Shown here piece by piece: positions 33,030-45,427 of a stretch of DNA of 64,000 bases. The position numbers and the translations under genes were made by a program. Each line of letters opens with the position of its first letter. Position 1 is the first letter of the stretch. This stretch comes from Polytrichum commune (lineage: Eukaryota; Streptophyta; Polytrichopsida; Polytrichales; Polytrichaceae): positions 41,630,440 to 41,694,439 of the forward strand of contig OX485807.1 in NCBI GenBank assembly GCA_950295325.1. Reading direction: 5' to 3'. The notes under the pieces were generated by a model. That model was not told the DNA's origin, did not search any database, and saw nothing but the letters and a program-made list of their open reading frames with translations.

Positions 33030-33509
33030 GGCCCACGTCACACACGAGACCGAGAGCCCGTGACCACTACACTTCAAGCACTCTCATTGGTGGAAAAGGC
33101 GGAGCCGGTCCAAGTTCGCTACTTCACACTATTACGCTTGAGGGACCAACGGAGTATGTATGCGAATGCAAGATGGATGTAAAGTCTACATGGATTCCTA
33201 CGTGGCGTCTAATGGACCATGGTCACTTGGACTGTTTTCAAAAATCATCTCTTGGAGGTAGGTCTGACACAAAACCACTGGGAGACCATGGCACTCCGAA
33301 CATTCGCAATTGTTGGTTTCTTTTATTTTATCATGTGTGAGGACCCGTATGGATAGAAATTCATTGTATTAGCATTTGGTTGAGGGTCAGGTCACATATG
33401 GTTTAACACTACATGATTTTAGAGGTGTGTTGGGACGACCTTTGGGCATTTTCTTTTGGGCTCTCATAATTTCATGGTGACGGCTCTTGGCTCATGTGTG
33501 AGGTGGCCC
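33030..33509 (-). mobile_element. PIF/Harbinger-like MITE, 480 bp
   Basis: Reverse-orientation copy of the GGGCCACTTCAC family. Left end GGCCCACGTCACACACGAG, right end CTCATGTGTGAGGTGGCCC, flanked by TAA on both sides. The interior matches the complements of 7786-8285 and 41282-41781. Confidence 0.82.
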
Positions 33510-33512
33510 TAA

Positions 33513-34003
33513 GGCCGGTTCACGCGGGTTCCCAAGACCTAAGTTCCAGTTCATTTGAGGTCAACCCATGCACTCTCAACCATTGAGAGCACGGAAGTTG
33601 GGACTCGCCACTTCATACGCAGTCTCAAGTCCCAAGTCCCAAATATGACATGGATGCCTACATGACAATATTTTTGGAGGTGAAACTTGGGACTTGTGTG
33701 TTGAGAGCCAGGTTGAGCAAAAAGCTAGGCCCAACTCGCAACACAAGTCTCGTGAATACTTTTACAAAAAACAAGCAAGATCTGACTTTGATGATAATTA
33801 ACCCATATTTTAATGATATCTTGAGGCTCACAAGTTGGGACTTGGCCTCCATGTTGGGACTTGCTAACATGGATGGGACGTGGGACCCCATGTGAACCAA
33901 CCCTAAGACTTTGGCTCCAAAGGAAACTTAGCTTAGGCCTTACCCAAGTTAGTAGAGCTTCCCCCCGATCATGTGCAACTCATCATCCATTTGGAAAACG
34001 AAC
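33513..34003. other. Gene-free stretch
   Basis: No gene. Sequence related to the ACCCATG / TTGGGACTTG word family recurs internally (33590-33860), possibly an eroded inverted-repeat element, but I cannot set bounds. Confidence 0.4.
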
Positions 34004-34005
34004 TA

Positions 34006-34949
34006 CCGTAGGTTCATAGCTGGTTCGACACATGTTAGCCGAATAATTAATTAAAGTTCAAAAAGTAGGTTCGGCACCTTAAAATAGTATATTCATATTT
34101 TCAACAATTTTCTCTTTTAATTTTTAAAATTCAGCTTAGATTCGTTTTTAATTTACTATTTAAGCTTATATCTTGTACATCTCTCTTGCATTGAATGACA
34201 AGTAAGATGTAAGTGAAGAGTTGAGAATGCTCTGTGCTTTATGCAAGTAGAGTGGAGTTGTGTTCAACAATGCATATGGGATATGTAAACTTTGAGGTGA
34301 AGCACCGAGTTAGACTTCATTTTTATAACACGCATAACTTTTGCATAGAGTCTTCAAATGACATACAATTTGTTGGAGGTGAAAGATTACTTGATTTCTA
34401 AACTTTTCTTAGACCAAAACAATTCCAAAAAAATTGATCTTCTATGCACAAATGAGCTCCGAAAAACTGTTATGAACGCATTTTAATATTTTGATCTTTA
34501 CACGGCTGCAATGTTTTGTCCATATTTTTTGCATAAAGACTTATTTTGACACAAAACTTGTTGGAGGTGGAAGAAGGATTGATTTCTCAACTTTTGTTAG
34601 TTGGACAAAATTCTATAAAACTTCATCTTCTATGCTCAATTGGACTCCAAAAATTTGTGTACAACACATTTGAAAAGCCTCACCTAGACTCTTGCTACTT
34701 CTTAACCCATATTCTTTGTGGACTAATGTAAGTGAGCTTGATTACAAAAGGAGCACCTTCTCTCTTTCAAAATTCACATATGCTTCCATTGTAAGTAAAA
34801 CTCTAGTGAGAAGTAAAAATTTCTTACTTTTTCGGCAATTTTGAAAAATAATTAATTTTATATTCGACAAAAAAATGCGAATAATATTCCAAAATTTTCT
34901 TCATCTATTTTTAGAATTATTTTGTGCCGAACCTGCTATTAAACTACGG
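34006..34949. mobile_element. CCGTAG-family TIR element, 944 bp
   Basis: TA then CCGTAGGTTCATAGCTGGTT; right end GAACCTGCTATTAAACTACGG then TA. Contains AGCCGAATAATTAATTAAAG. The middle holds a tandem duplication of about 165-170 bp (units near 34325-34490 and 34490-34670, both with TTTTGCATA.AG and TTGTTGGAGGTG.AAGA). No transposase frame. Confidence 0.72.
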
Positions 34950-34951
34950 TA

Positions 34952-36284
34952 TTACAACCTTGAAATTCACATTGATATGGTCCATAAACTTGAACCAACA
35001 TCACTAAAACTTGTCTAAGATGAGGTCACCTCTAATCATCATTTTAAGCATCTAGTATAAATATTTATGGTCACTCTTGTACTTCATAATTGTTGGTAGT
35101 TCAATACATCTCAACATGTAGTTTTTTGGACAATGATGTGAATTTTTGAAGTGCTGATTTGAAGATGTGTCCAAAAGCAACTTCAAGCTCTCATGTTAAC
35201 TCCTCAAGGGGGTTTTTGGAACCCAACTTGGGATCTCTCATACATAATGTATTTTAAGATCGTACAACATGATTATAGGTTGTGGTGACTTTTTGGTGGA
35301 TAGTGATAGTTTGTTGTTTTGCAAGATTATATTTCTTGACATCCACACAAAATACATGAAAATAGATTGATGAAGATTTCATCTCATCCTATACAAAAAC
35401 TCGATAATACACAAATGATATGTACATGCTAAAAGCCTTTTGGGGTTAACACAACACTTTCAATTCAAGCACGACTTTGTAGTAATAGGGAGTCTCAAGT
35501 CTTTCTTTCAAATTAGACCAACAAGTTGATATTAGTTGCTACCTCATGGAGGCCACCACACTCCGCCACTCTAGGGGAACAACCGGTTTGACACCACCCT
35601 AATGTATATTTAGTCCCATCAGCCTTTCGGCAACCCGGACTCTAAAATCGAATTCACTTCATTTCATAATGATTTGTTATGGGTAAACTTGGTCGAGATC
35701 CAAGTGTTTATGGATTCAACCATTTACATGTCGGGGTCTATTGCATTTGTCTTCTTCATTCATTTAATTGATAATTGATCACTCGAGAGATTTTGCGCCA
35801 TATATGGAGAAGTATGAGGCAGTGCAATTTTCTTCTCATGTAGGAAGCTAGAATCAGGAGGATGGCAAATTCTTGGTAATCGTATTCCTTAAATTGAAAT
35901 TAATGTGGATTCTCAAAGCCAAACATTGGCCCGAACATATTACCAATGTCTAGAGTTTGTCATAATTGCTCACTCTTCTTAACTTTAGTATCAAAACCAT
36001 GAACATGTGTCATGACACTATTGATTATGGCTTGATTGAAATTCAACCCCAACCTAATCAAAATCCGATCTCAGCCTAATTGAAATTATGGCACCCTATA
36101 AGTTCATGATGGGGTCCTGATCGGAATTAGATGCTTCGACTATAATCTATACACCATCCTACAATAACCGTCAATTTGCCTATAGTTTATGAGCTTTGAA
36201 ACCGGTTGTTTCTCAAACTCAACCAACTCATCCGTAAGTGGCGGTCGGAATATTCCATTCATCGGCGGTCTACTTCTACAAAAT
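34952..36284. other. Gene-free stretch with dispersed repeats
   Basis: No gene. 35485-35680 is a dispersed repeat related to 16600-16800. Eroded AACCGGTT-family pieces occur at 35690-35760 and 36195-36262 (CAAACTCAACCAACTCATCC). Confidence 0.45.
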
Positions 36285-36314
36285 CAGCATTTGGGGAGAT
36301 TTTTGTTGGGCATA

Positions 36315-36739
36315 AGGTAGAAATACCATAACCCGTGAAAATAAGGTCATTCACATTGAAGATCTGGTCTGACAATCATGAGATAATTTCCCAAGATAGA
36401 CGAGAAGGAATCATGAAGAATGAATGCAAGTTGTTTCATATTTTTCTGCCCTATACAAAAAAATGGTACATTTTTTCAAAGTGGGAAGTTTTTTAACCCC
36501 TTACTCGTTCACTAGATTCTCCCTACACCGAACACGGTAATCCACATTTCCATACAAAACATCGCCTAAATCAGTTACCTCATGAGTACATTAACACTTG
36601 ACTCCATTGGCTACACTAAGTGTACACGCATTGAAGTTGCCGCTGAGCCATGATCCGTTTTAGAAATGGCACTTCGCTGTTATGACGGCGGTCTAATGCA
36701 CGGCTAGAGGGTGGTTAACCGCTTATGGTTTTTCTATCT
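36315..36739 (+). mobile_element. 425-bp TA-target TIR element, copy 3, nested
   Basis: Left end AGGTAGAAATACCATAACCC after TA; right end GGTTTTTCTATCT before TA. Inserted into the AACCGGTT-family host right after GGGCA, giving an empty-site comparison that confirms a TA duplication. Confidence 0.87.
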
Positions 36740-36917
36740 TAATAGGTCAAAATCCTCGTGTTCCGATGTCCAATTGGTTGCATGTTGTCATCTTTCGGGT
36801 TTTTGTTTATTAATTTGAAGCATATTCCATAGATTCCTCTCAAACGATTGGTAGTTTTCCTGCAGTCTCGAACTTCAACCGGTTATATCTCAAACTCAAC
36901 CGATCCATCGGTAACTA

Positions 36918-37236
36918 CACTCAATATGATATTTAGTGTTTGATATACTAAATACGAACGCATACACTAAATGTCAATAACCCTATGAAAGTAAGTAACA
37001 TCAAATGTAAACGCAAACACTAAATATCAACTATGGTAGTATGTGGAAGTTACATGTTTGAGTTTAGTGTTAGTAAGGATATGAAAAAATAAATTAACAA
37101 TGATAAAAGGAGAATTCCAGTATATCTTCTAGCATATCTCCTAACACTAATTGTCAAGGAATTGAAAATTAGTGATGAGCAGGGTAGGGTGGTAACAACA
37201 TTAAATGTAATCAAACACTAAATATTGTATTTAGTG
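36918..37236 (+). mobile_element. CACTMAATA-type TIR element, 319 bp, nested
   Basis: TA then CACTCAATATGATATTTAGT; right end AATATTGTATTTAGTG then TA. Inserted between GTAAC and GCGGT of the AACCGGTT-family host (other copies read GTAACTAG at this point). The reverse-orientation relative is at 6425-6746. Confidence 0.85.
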
Positions 37237-37260
37237 TAGCGGTCAATTCTCCCCATTCAT

Positions 37261-37446
37261 CGTTGCAAATTTGAAGTCGGTGAGGTACATTATGAATCCA
37301 AATTGTTGTGACTTTACCACGTGACAGAGGTAAAAAAGCACTTTGACGTTGTATGGAGTGCTAGTAGCTACCACCAAATTGAAATTCGGTTGAAAAAACA
37401 CCGCATAGTTTATATATATCCAACAATGACGTGTCCCCGTGACTAA
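37261..37446. other. Short gene-free spacer
   Basis: No gene; AT-rich sequence between two mobile elements. Confidence 0.5.
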
Positions 37447-38027
37447 GGGGATGTTTACACCATGGACCATGAAGTCATCCCAAGGCCTTGTAAAACTTGT
37501 GATTGGCTGTTGAATTCGTCCCGCGACCACTTCAGCTTACACCAAAGACAAAATGTCATAGTGACCACGAAGTTCGAGGTCCCCAAAAGACATATTTTAA
37601 GGTCTACATTATCCATTGGCATGGCCTATTATGTTTTGCAGTGGGAGAGGCAAAAGAGGTGCTTTGGTAGAAAAATGCAGGGGCCCATGGCAGAGAAGTG
37701 TTGTTATGATAATTTTTAAGGAATTTTTTTGGGAGAAGGGAAGATGAAGACGAGAGAAGACGAGAGAAGATGAGAGAATGGTCAAAGTTGATTTTTTTTT
37801 TCTTCCAAAAATGCCCTTTTTATATTAAAAAAAATCAGCACAATCATTTTTTGGTGCACGGTCGTTCCTTTTGGTCCACATTCGGTTTACACCTAGTGAC
37901 GGGCCCAAAGGCGTGGTAGATTGATTCTCAAAGAAATTGGACCATGGAAGTTGGACCATCAAATCGGACCTTGGAAAAAAGCCATCTTCCATGGTCTGAC
38001 TTGATGGTCCATGGTGTAAACCGGCCC
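37447..38027 (+). mobile_element. PIF/Harbinger-like element, 581 bp
   Basis: Starts GGGGATGTTTACACCATGG and ends with CCATGGTGTAAACCGGCCC, flanked by TAA on both sides. Extended inverted repeats include ACCATGGACCATGAAGT. Homologous to 61750-62308. No transposase. Confidence 0.83.
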
Positions 38028-40481
38028 TAAGTTTCAGTATGCCTTATAACGTTCAAATCTGTTGAGCTCGAATCTTTAAGGTTAGTATGTCAAATTTTAC
38101 GGGGACTAAGTTACAAGGACCGAGTTGTGACAAAGGGTACCAAATTTCAATTGTTGATTTGCATATGATTTATGACATAGGGGATCATTGTACGAGGCCC
38201 CCCAAACAACGGCCAAGGATTTGTGTTGTCTATGTAAACTCATAGTTCAAGCTTAGATAGATTCCACAAACCCCGAACCCTCGACAAGTATTAATGTCAA
38301 TTCTTACTTGGTCTATGAGATTGAACCCTATATTGTATACAACATGTTACAAAGAGGAAGTGAAAATGCAGTCAAGTGTGATAACAGTGATCATATAAGA
38401 TTCATTTAAAATTTTGAATCGTTTGGAGGAGTCAAGATTCCTCTCTACCGTGTATTACATGTAAGGTAGATGAAGGCTTCCTTAATCGGACACCTATTGT
38501 AGGGTTTAGGGTCGGCAATACAATTGCTTTAATTTGGTGGGTGAGTAATACACATTGATTTAGTTGCCACATTGATGATATTTGGGTTAGTCATTATTCA
38601 CAAAAGCCAAACTACACCCACCATCCCCCATAATGAGGAGTGTTATCCACTGAGCTATGACACGCTTGATTTTTGTGCCCGAGGTCGGCAAATTAGGATG
38701 CGGCATGTGGTTGTGAGGTGCCGACCAACTTGTATGGTGGGTATTCTATAATGAAAAAACAATTCGGCAACATTTTGTCTTACATGTGACCACTTTAGAG
38801 ACATGACACAACCAATATGTGCATTAAACTTGGTTTTCATTGGCAAATGACCCATGTAGAATCTGCTAATGATGTTGTCCACTTACACAACATTGAATGA
38901 TCAAAGAGTCCCCCCCCCCCATAACACCACATTGGGAGTTGAAGAATCTTTGATTATGGACCCTAGACCAACACCTTCCTCAACCCCGATTTCAACGATT
39001 TCAAATCTTTGGTCTTGATTCGCAATTGCTAACATGCTCAAGCTTCTAATGCTCGATTCCATTGGTTGGATGATTCCCTAGAGGTGGAAGTGTCCACATT
39101 AGCCTCATCTACCTTATGTATGCTTTGATTGGAAGAATGCAAGTGATAAATAAGTTAATTTAAGATGTGACCATAACATTGCTAAACTCCACCTGCCACG
39201 TACCCTAGGCATGAGATAATATGGGGAAGGATTGGGCATGACCTGATGTGATTTTCATAAAGTAAGGACCTTAAGTCTTGATGTTGCCACAAAGTCCCCG
39301 TCACACATGGCATCTTTTTTTGTTTTTTTATTAAAAAAAACTAGAAAGAACAAGGAAACATGAGGCTTAACAATGTTATGATCATTTTGACATTCTGAGC
39401 GTTAAATAATGATAAATAACTTAACTGCCTTTGAAACAATGTATGTTTATTCATCTTGTTGTCCTAACTAGAGTGACAGTCACCCTCAATATTTAATACT
39501 TGGAACCCAAAAGGCTCATGGGGTTAGAAGTGCATCAAGGTGGAGTCCAAAAATCTAATTTCCTATAATAACAAATGCACTAGTTCTACATGGAATTACG
39601 GCTAATTTCAACCTGATGATGAAATTGGTAGAAAGATAATGATTAGCTAGCTCATGAGACCTTCATGGGACTGCAACATTACCTTATACTAATGATGTTG
39701 AGATAATTTTATGTTATTCTATTTTCATGTACAACATTTTTACCTTGTTGCGTGAACATTATTTGCATGGGGTTACACCAAACTATCCACAACTTTGGAA
39801 ATGTCACATTCGCTATTTCTCAAAGCAAGTATTTTTGTTTTTTTGAAATATTTTGTCTTGATACATTCTGACGATTAGAGTAAGCCGAAAATAATCGAGG
39901 AGTGACAATTAGTAGCAACACGGTGACTTACAATTGCTTCACCACATGTGGGGAGACCTCTCCATGTTCGTTTTGAGTGGTGTGTGGTTATGTGTGAATC
40001 TAAGGACAAACACCAAGAAGACATGTATTAGTCCCAAACACAAAACACCTCAACTTGGACTACATGTTGAAAAACTTGTTCATTACTCTAAGTTTAATAG
40101 TTCACAACAAGGAATCGGGGAGACCTATGTGAAAATTCAAGAAGGAAGAGACTCTCGACTTTGAGACTAAATATTCTTTCCATATGAGCTCCCAAAATAA
40201 ACGAGGAAAATAGCTATGTAGCTCAATGTGCCCGTTTTAGGGCCACTCAACTCCTCCCCAACTCCACGGGAGCACTCCCAAGTAAGTCCCCAAATTTCAT
40301 TCCCCATGTTTTATGATGCAAGTTAGAAGGCCACAAGGTGTGAAAACGATGCATGCGTTTGTCCGGGATATATAGATATCCAAAGCTTTGTAAGTGGCTT
40401 CTCTCTTGCATGTTTGCTATTATGATATTTGGAGCCACCCATGCATTTTGAGCCCATTTCCAAATAGATATTTGTGTCTAA
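38028..40481. other. Gene-free stretch
   Basis: No gene on either strand. A run of ten C at about 38911, and an eroded minus-strand dispersed repeat at about 39480-39640 (the family seen at 16.6, 35.5 and 57.6-58.1 kb). Confidence 0.45.
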
Positions 40482-41071
40482 GGGCCACTTCACACACAAG
40501 GCTGAAGGCCCTTGACCATGGCAATGTAAGAGCTCTCATTGGTCGAAAAGGCGGAGACCGTCCAAGTTCACTTCACACTAGGAGGTGAAGGCCTAAAGGC
40601 CCAAAGAAAAGTTCGTGGATGAAAAGTCTACATGGAGTCCTACATGGCTAGTTGTGGATAAGGGTGCATGGTCTACCGGAATTTGCGTCAGGCCCACCTC
40701 CAAGAGGTGGGCTTGATGCAAATTCCGGGAGACCATGATTTTTTTGATATTTTTTCCAGCAGGACATATTTCAGGACAGACTACATGGCAGATTCCAGGA
40801 CAGATTCCAAGACAGACAAACACCACCAAGTAGTTATCTTAAATTAATAAACTTGGAGACATATTATATTAAACCAAATCCTCCCCTCTTTTTCCGCCAA
40901 CAAAATATGCAATGGTCCCGCAACATGGTTCATTCTCACTTCACACTATGCTTGAGGGCCAAAGACTACATAAAATGGCTTTCCCAACACCCATGGTACG
41001 GCCTTTGGATGAGAGTCAAGGGTCCTCACCATTACAAGGTCACGGCTCTTGGCTCATGTGTGAAGTGGCCC
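40482..41071 (+). mobile_element. PIF/Harbinger-like MITE, 590-bp subfamily
   Basis: Ends GGGCCACTTCACACAC and GTGTGAAGTGGCCC, flanked by TAA on both sides. The interior differs from the 500-bp copies but matches, inverted, the element at 61258-61746 (CCATGGTACGGCCTTT, GGTCCCGCAACATGG). An internal palindrome around CCACCTCCAAGAGGTGG is shared with the 500-bp copies. Confidence 0.83.
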
Positions 41072-41281
41072 TAAAAGGCCTCACACATAATGTAATTTGT
41101 GGAAAGTCAATGGACTCTTGTTCACATTGGTGAGTTGACATAAAGATGTTTCTGTCAATCTCTTCTCTAATTCACTAAAAGCATCAGTACCACAAACTCA
41201 ACAACAATGCCTTATGAAATAGCAGATTTTTTTACTTTTTTACTTCTTTTCTTTCTTTCTTTGCATGCCATGGTGTTCTTA

Positions 41282-41781
41282 GGGCCACTTCACACACGAG
41301 CCAAGAGCCGTGACCATGAAATTGTGAGAGCCCAAAAGACAAGTGTCCAAAGGTTGTCCCAAGACACCTCCACAATCATGTAGTGTGGTCACGGGCTCTC
41401 AAGTGTAGTGTGAAGTCATATGTGACCGGGCCCTCAACCAAATGCTATTTCAATGAATTTCTATTCATACGGGTTTTCGCACATGATAAAATAGAATAAA
41501 CCAACGGTTGTGAGCGTTTAGAGTGCCATGGTCTCTTGGTGTTGTGTTAGGCCTACCTCCAAGAGGTTGTTTTTGAAAATAGTCCAAGTGACCATGAAAC
41601 ACGATCCATTCGATGCCATGTACGAATCCATGTAGACTTTACATCCATCTTGCATTCACATACTCCGTTGGTCCCTCAAGTGTAGTGTGAAGCGAACTTG
41701 GACCGGCTCCGCCTTTTCCACCAATGAGAGTGCTTGAAGTGTATTGGTCACATGCTATCAATCTCATGTGTGAAGTGGCCC
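41282..41781 (+). mobile_element. PIF/Harbinger-like MITE, 500 bp
   Basis: GGGCCACTTCACACACGAG to CTCATGTGTGAAGTGGCCC, flanked by TTA on both sides (41279-41281, 41782-41784). Sister of 7786-8285, same orientation and length. Confidence 0.88.
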
Positions 41782-41784
41782 TTA

Positions 41785-44523
41785 ACTAGGGTTTTTGTGT
41801 GTGTGTGTGTGTGTAATATATATAAAGATAAAGAGGCTTGTCCAAAATAATGAAGGATATAAGAGTATTTTTAATGTCATCGAGATGTCATGCATATTGC
41901 AAAATAAATTATTTGAGTAAAGGAACTAGAAGAATATGATGGGAACCCTAATATATTGTAGACATACTTTGAGAAGCTCTAATGTATGCTTTTCACAAAT
42001 AACACGATGTGCATGCAACTAAATCGCATCGAGAACAGGAGATGCACTCCATATCTAAGACTAGTTTATATCATTATCTAGGGTTGAGTAATAGAAGTGC
42101 ACGTATGAAATTTCGCCATATCCAAAATTCATGAACAATACAAGAATTTATTGAGATCTAGTTCCTTGTGTGGCATTACACATAGATATAAATGTCAACT
42201 CCACTTGGAGCAAGGATAAATGAAGGGTTTCTTTGCATGTAGGCTCTTTGCCCCCTCCAAGGGTGGAGTTGTAAAACATTGTAATAGGTGAAGGAGAATT
42301 TATGAACAACCAACTGTGATATAATAGAATATAATCTATCCATCCTCTTGCCACACACTACAATTCAAATGTCAGCCTACACGAATCCACTATGTGTCCA
42401 TCCATTTTAACTTGAAGTTTTGTAGCCAATAATTTACATCCATATAGTTTTACATTGGGTAGTGTCTACATATTGGAGTGCCTTGTCAAATTTTAACACA
42501 AAATTGAATGTTCCTTGACTAATGGTGCCATGTGTCACATAGTTGTTAGTTATAACACAAGCAACGCGCCTCAATTGATAAGGTACTACTGTAAAATAAA
42601 CCAGCCTGTTTTGGGTACTTATCTAAATCAAACACTTGTTTTTTGAGTGGTGTGTAATTTGGTGTGGATCCAAGAATGGATGCCGTAAAAAATGTGTTTA
42701 TAGAAGATTGGATTAGTGCTCATTATATGTTATACTACTTTTATATTCAATCAAACAATGTCATACACTAATCATGAGACTAGGAATTCCCGCCATGATA
42801 AGGATTGCTTGGGCACATGGCTCAAGTGCAAACTTTTGATTGCGCTATTGTAACTCAAGTTTCTTGGGTCCCCTAAGTTTATTGACATTTGAGTGCCCCT
42901 TTCCGATGCCAAAAAGATTGTGCAAAAAGGGAGAAAAAAAGGTAGGGATCCACGTCATGGCAAAGTGAAGTATTGCTCGTCCACATGGCTCACGTTCAAG
43001 CTTAAGATTGTACTAGTGCAAAGTAGGAATCATCTCGAAGATGGTTGTTCCCTTATATGTGTGCACACAATCACCATCCATTTCTCGAGCATCTAAGTGT
43101 TTCCAAGGACTAATATGCTTCAAAATGATCCCCCCCCCCCAACGTATGCTACAAATAACCATTCACATGTTAGTTCAAATTTCACTTCCAAGTACCCCCA
43201 TCAAGCCTTAAAGGCACGAGGGTGGAGTTTTTTTTTGTTTTTTCCCTTCTAGTTGTGAAATTGTGAAGCATTATCAAAAAATCACATATGTATGGTTAAG
43301 AATCCAATAGTAGAGTGACCCTCCCATGGTGAATTTGGAAATAAAATTTCAAAAAATGCATCAATAATCAATACTAGAAAACAAAAGTTTCAGCAATATT
43401 TGATCATTTGAAATTTGGGAACCCCATTCGGGAAGCTTGGGCCATTCGAGGGCTTAAAAAAAATCTTCATCTCACATTGGGACCACCCCCTACACAATCC
43501 CAATCCACTGGCTAAGGTTTGTACCCTATCGTGGGCACTTCCAACTCCACAACTGGATCCACTCAGCAATTGTATCATCCACTTAGCAATTCCAAATCAT
43601 GAAGATTGCCATTTCAAACTAATTAGAATCGGAGTAGAGATGTAAATATTACGTTCTATCTTTTCTTACAACTACATAGACTCTCATACTTATATTCAAT
43701 AATGTACCTAGAATAGTTCACATCATATGTGCACACAATGAACACATATGCCAATCACATTGTATCACATGTATTTTGGGTGTCCATTCCTCACTACAAT
43801 ACTCACATATATGTCTCCCATTACGAAAATTGATTACATAAGGCCCACATACTAGGTACCTCGAGGGTATTGTTACCGCACACTAATCACAAGACTATGA
43901 ATTCCCATAAGGGGTAAATGATATTAGAACTAAATCATATCCGTTGTTAATGTCTTGTCAATTGAATAAATTTGATTCATGCGATATAATCTGATATGCA
44001 TGTAGGGTAAGTGAGGTATACATGTGGCCCTGTTTTGGACACTTCCAACTCCACATAACAATTTTGGTTGTTCGATCTAATTGGGAATTGGCTCATCCAA
44101 GTGTCTACATTTTGAACACACATTACAATCTCAATGTGACATGCATGTTGTTGGTGTTCATTTTCAACTATAAAATTTGTCATATACCACTCAAATATAA
44201 GTGTTTGTTTAAGAGAAATGACCACACAAGGCTCACATATTTTGGTGTCAGCCCAACTACAAAAAGAAATGCAAAAAACATAGGAAAAAATAACCATTGT
44301 CAGTTTTCGATCACAAAACTGAGAATTGTCATTAAGTAGTGTTTTTGTTTTCATTTGTTTGGTTGAATTGGGTGAGTGAACATTTATTTATTTTAAATAA
44401 AGAATAAAATATATGTGAATTTTTAGAATGTGTCTTCTAGTGATGACATGGCATGTAATGTGATATGTCTTTATATGCCTTTCTTGATACACCATCAAAC
44501 ATTCTTGAGTGGTGTCTTTATAC
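41785..44523. other. Gene-free stretch
   Basis: No gene. Contains a (GT)n tract near 41801-41814 and a C run at 43131-43140. Two open frames near 43977-44354 overlap each other on opposite strands and show no coding signature. Confidence 0.45.
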
Positions 44524-44525
44524 TA

Positions 44526-44974
44526 CCGTAGGTTGATAGCAAGTTGGGCAAATTTTTCCCAATAATTAATTCATCTCAAAAAGAGCTTAGGAAGATTGTA
44601 AACACATTTATGACAACTTAGGCAAATATGTGTTCAAATGTATATATATTCATTTAAGCGCATAGCATATCCTACATACAAATCCATACATTGTAACTTA
44701 TTTTATTCATTCATTCATGGCGGCTAAGTAGGCGATGTTAGCCTTAAGGATCCAAGTTAAGCCGACTTAGTGTGCTAATTAGGGTTATGAATAATGTTTT
44801 TTTTGTCGTTTTGTACTCATGTTCAGTAGAGATTGTTCCAACTCACCAAATTTCCTAAAATTTAAACATTTTGATGATTTTTTTTCTTCTTTATGCCATC
44901 TAGCCCAGTGAACTCCAAAAAAAGACTTATTTATTTTGAATTATTATTATGCCCAACATGCTATCAACCTACAA
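44526..44974. mobile_element. CCGTAG-family TIR element, 449 bp
   Basis: TA then CCGTAGGTTGATAGCAAGTT; right end CCAACATGCTATCAACCTAC then AATA. Contains CCCAATAATTAATTC. Shortest of the intact-looking family members here. Confidence 0.7.
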
Positions 44975-45427
44975 TAACACAAGACCCAAATAAGGACACG
45001 CCCACAAGGAATAAATATTTAGCAATTATATCATGTCCACTACACATGTCTCGTAAATTAGATCAAATTGGTTTACACCTAATATGATGTGCATGTAGGT
45101 AAGTAAATAAGTAGTGGCACACCATTGGCTACATATTTACATAGTACAAGAAAGATTATAGGGGTCATGATTCACGGTACATACGTAAACATCCACTGCA
45201 AACGTGAAAACACATTGAAAACACATGCGAACTTAGAGCATGTTTAAGGTTATGTCTAGATCACAATCTAACTTCGGAAATAACTTCAAAGATCCCAAAT
45301 TCATATAATGAATTTTAATTGGAATGAATAGACCCTCAACTTGTAGGGGACTTGTTTCGACTAGAGCCCTCTCATATATAATGGTTGAGCTTAAAATGGT
45401 TTGGTTTGCTAACACCCTACCGAGGGG

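Larger units (their letters stand above)
36285..37260 (+). mobile_element. AACCGGTT-family element split by two nested TIR insertions
   Basis: The host pieces are 36285-36314 (CAGCATTTGGGGAGAT), 36740-36917 (ATCCTCGTGTTCC... to ACTCAACCGATCCATCGG) and 37237-37260 (GCGGTCAATTCTCCCC). Joined, they match the order in uninterrupted copies such as 57083-57307. Confidence 0.8.
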
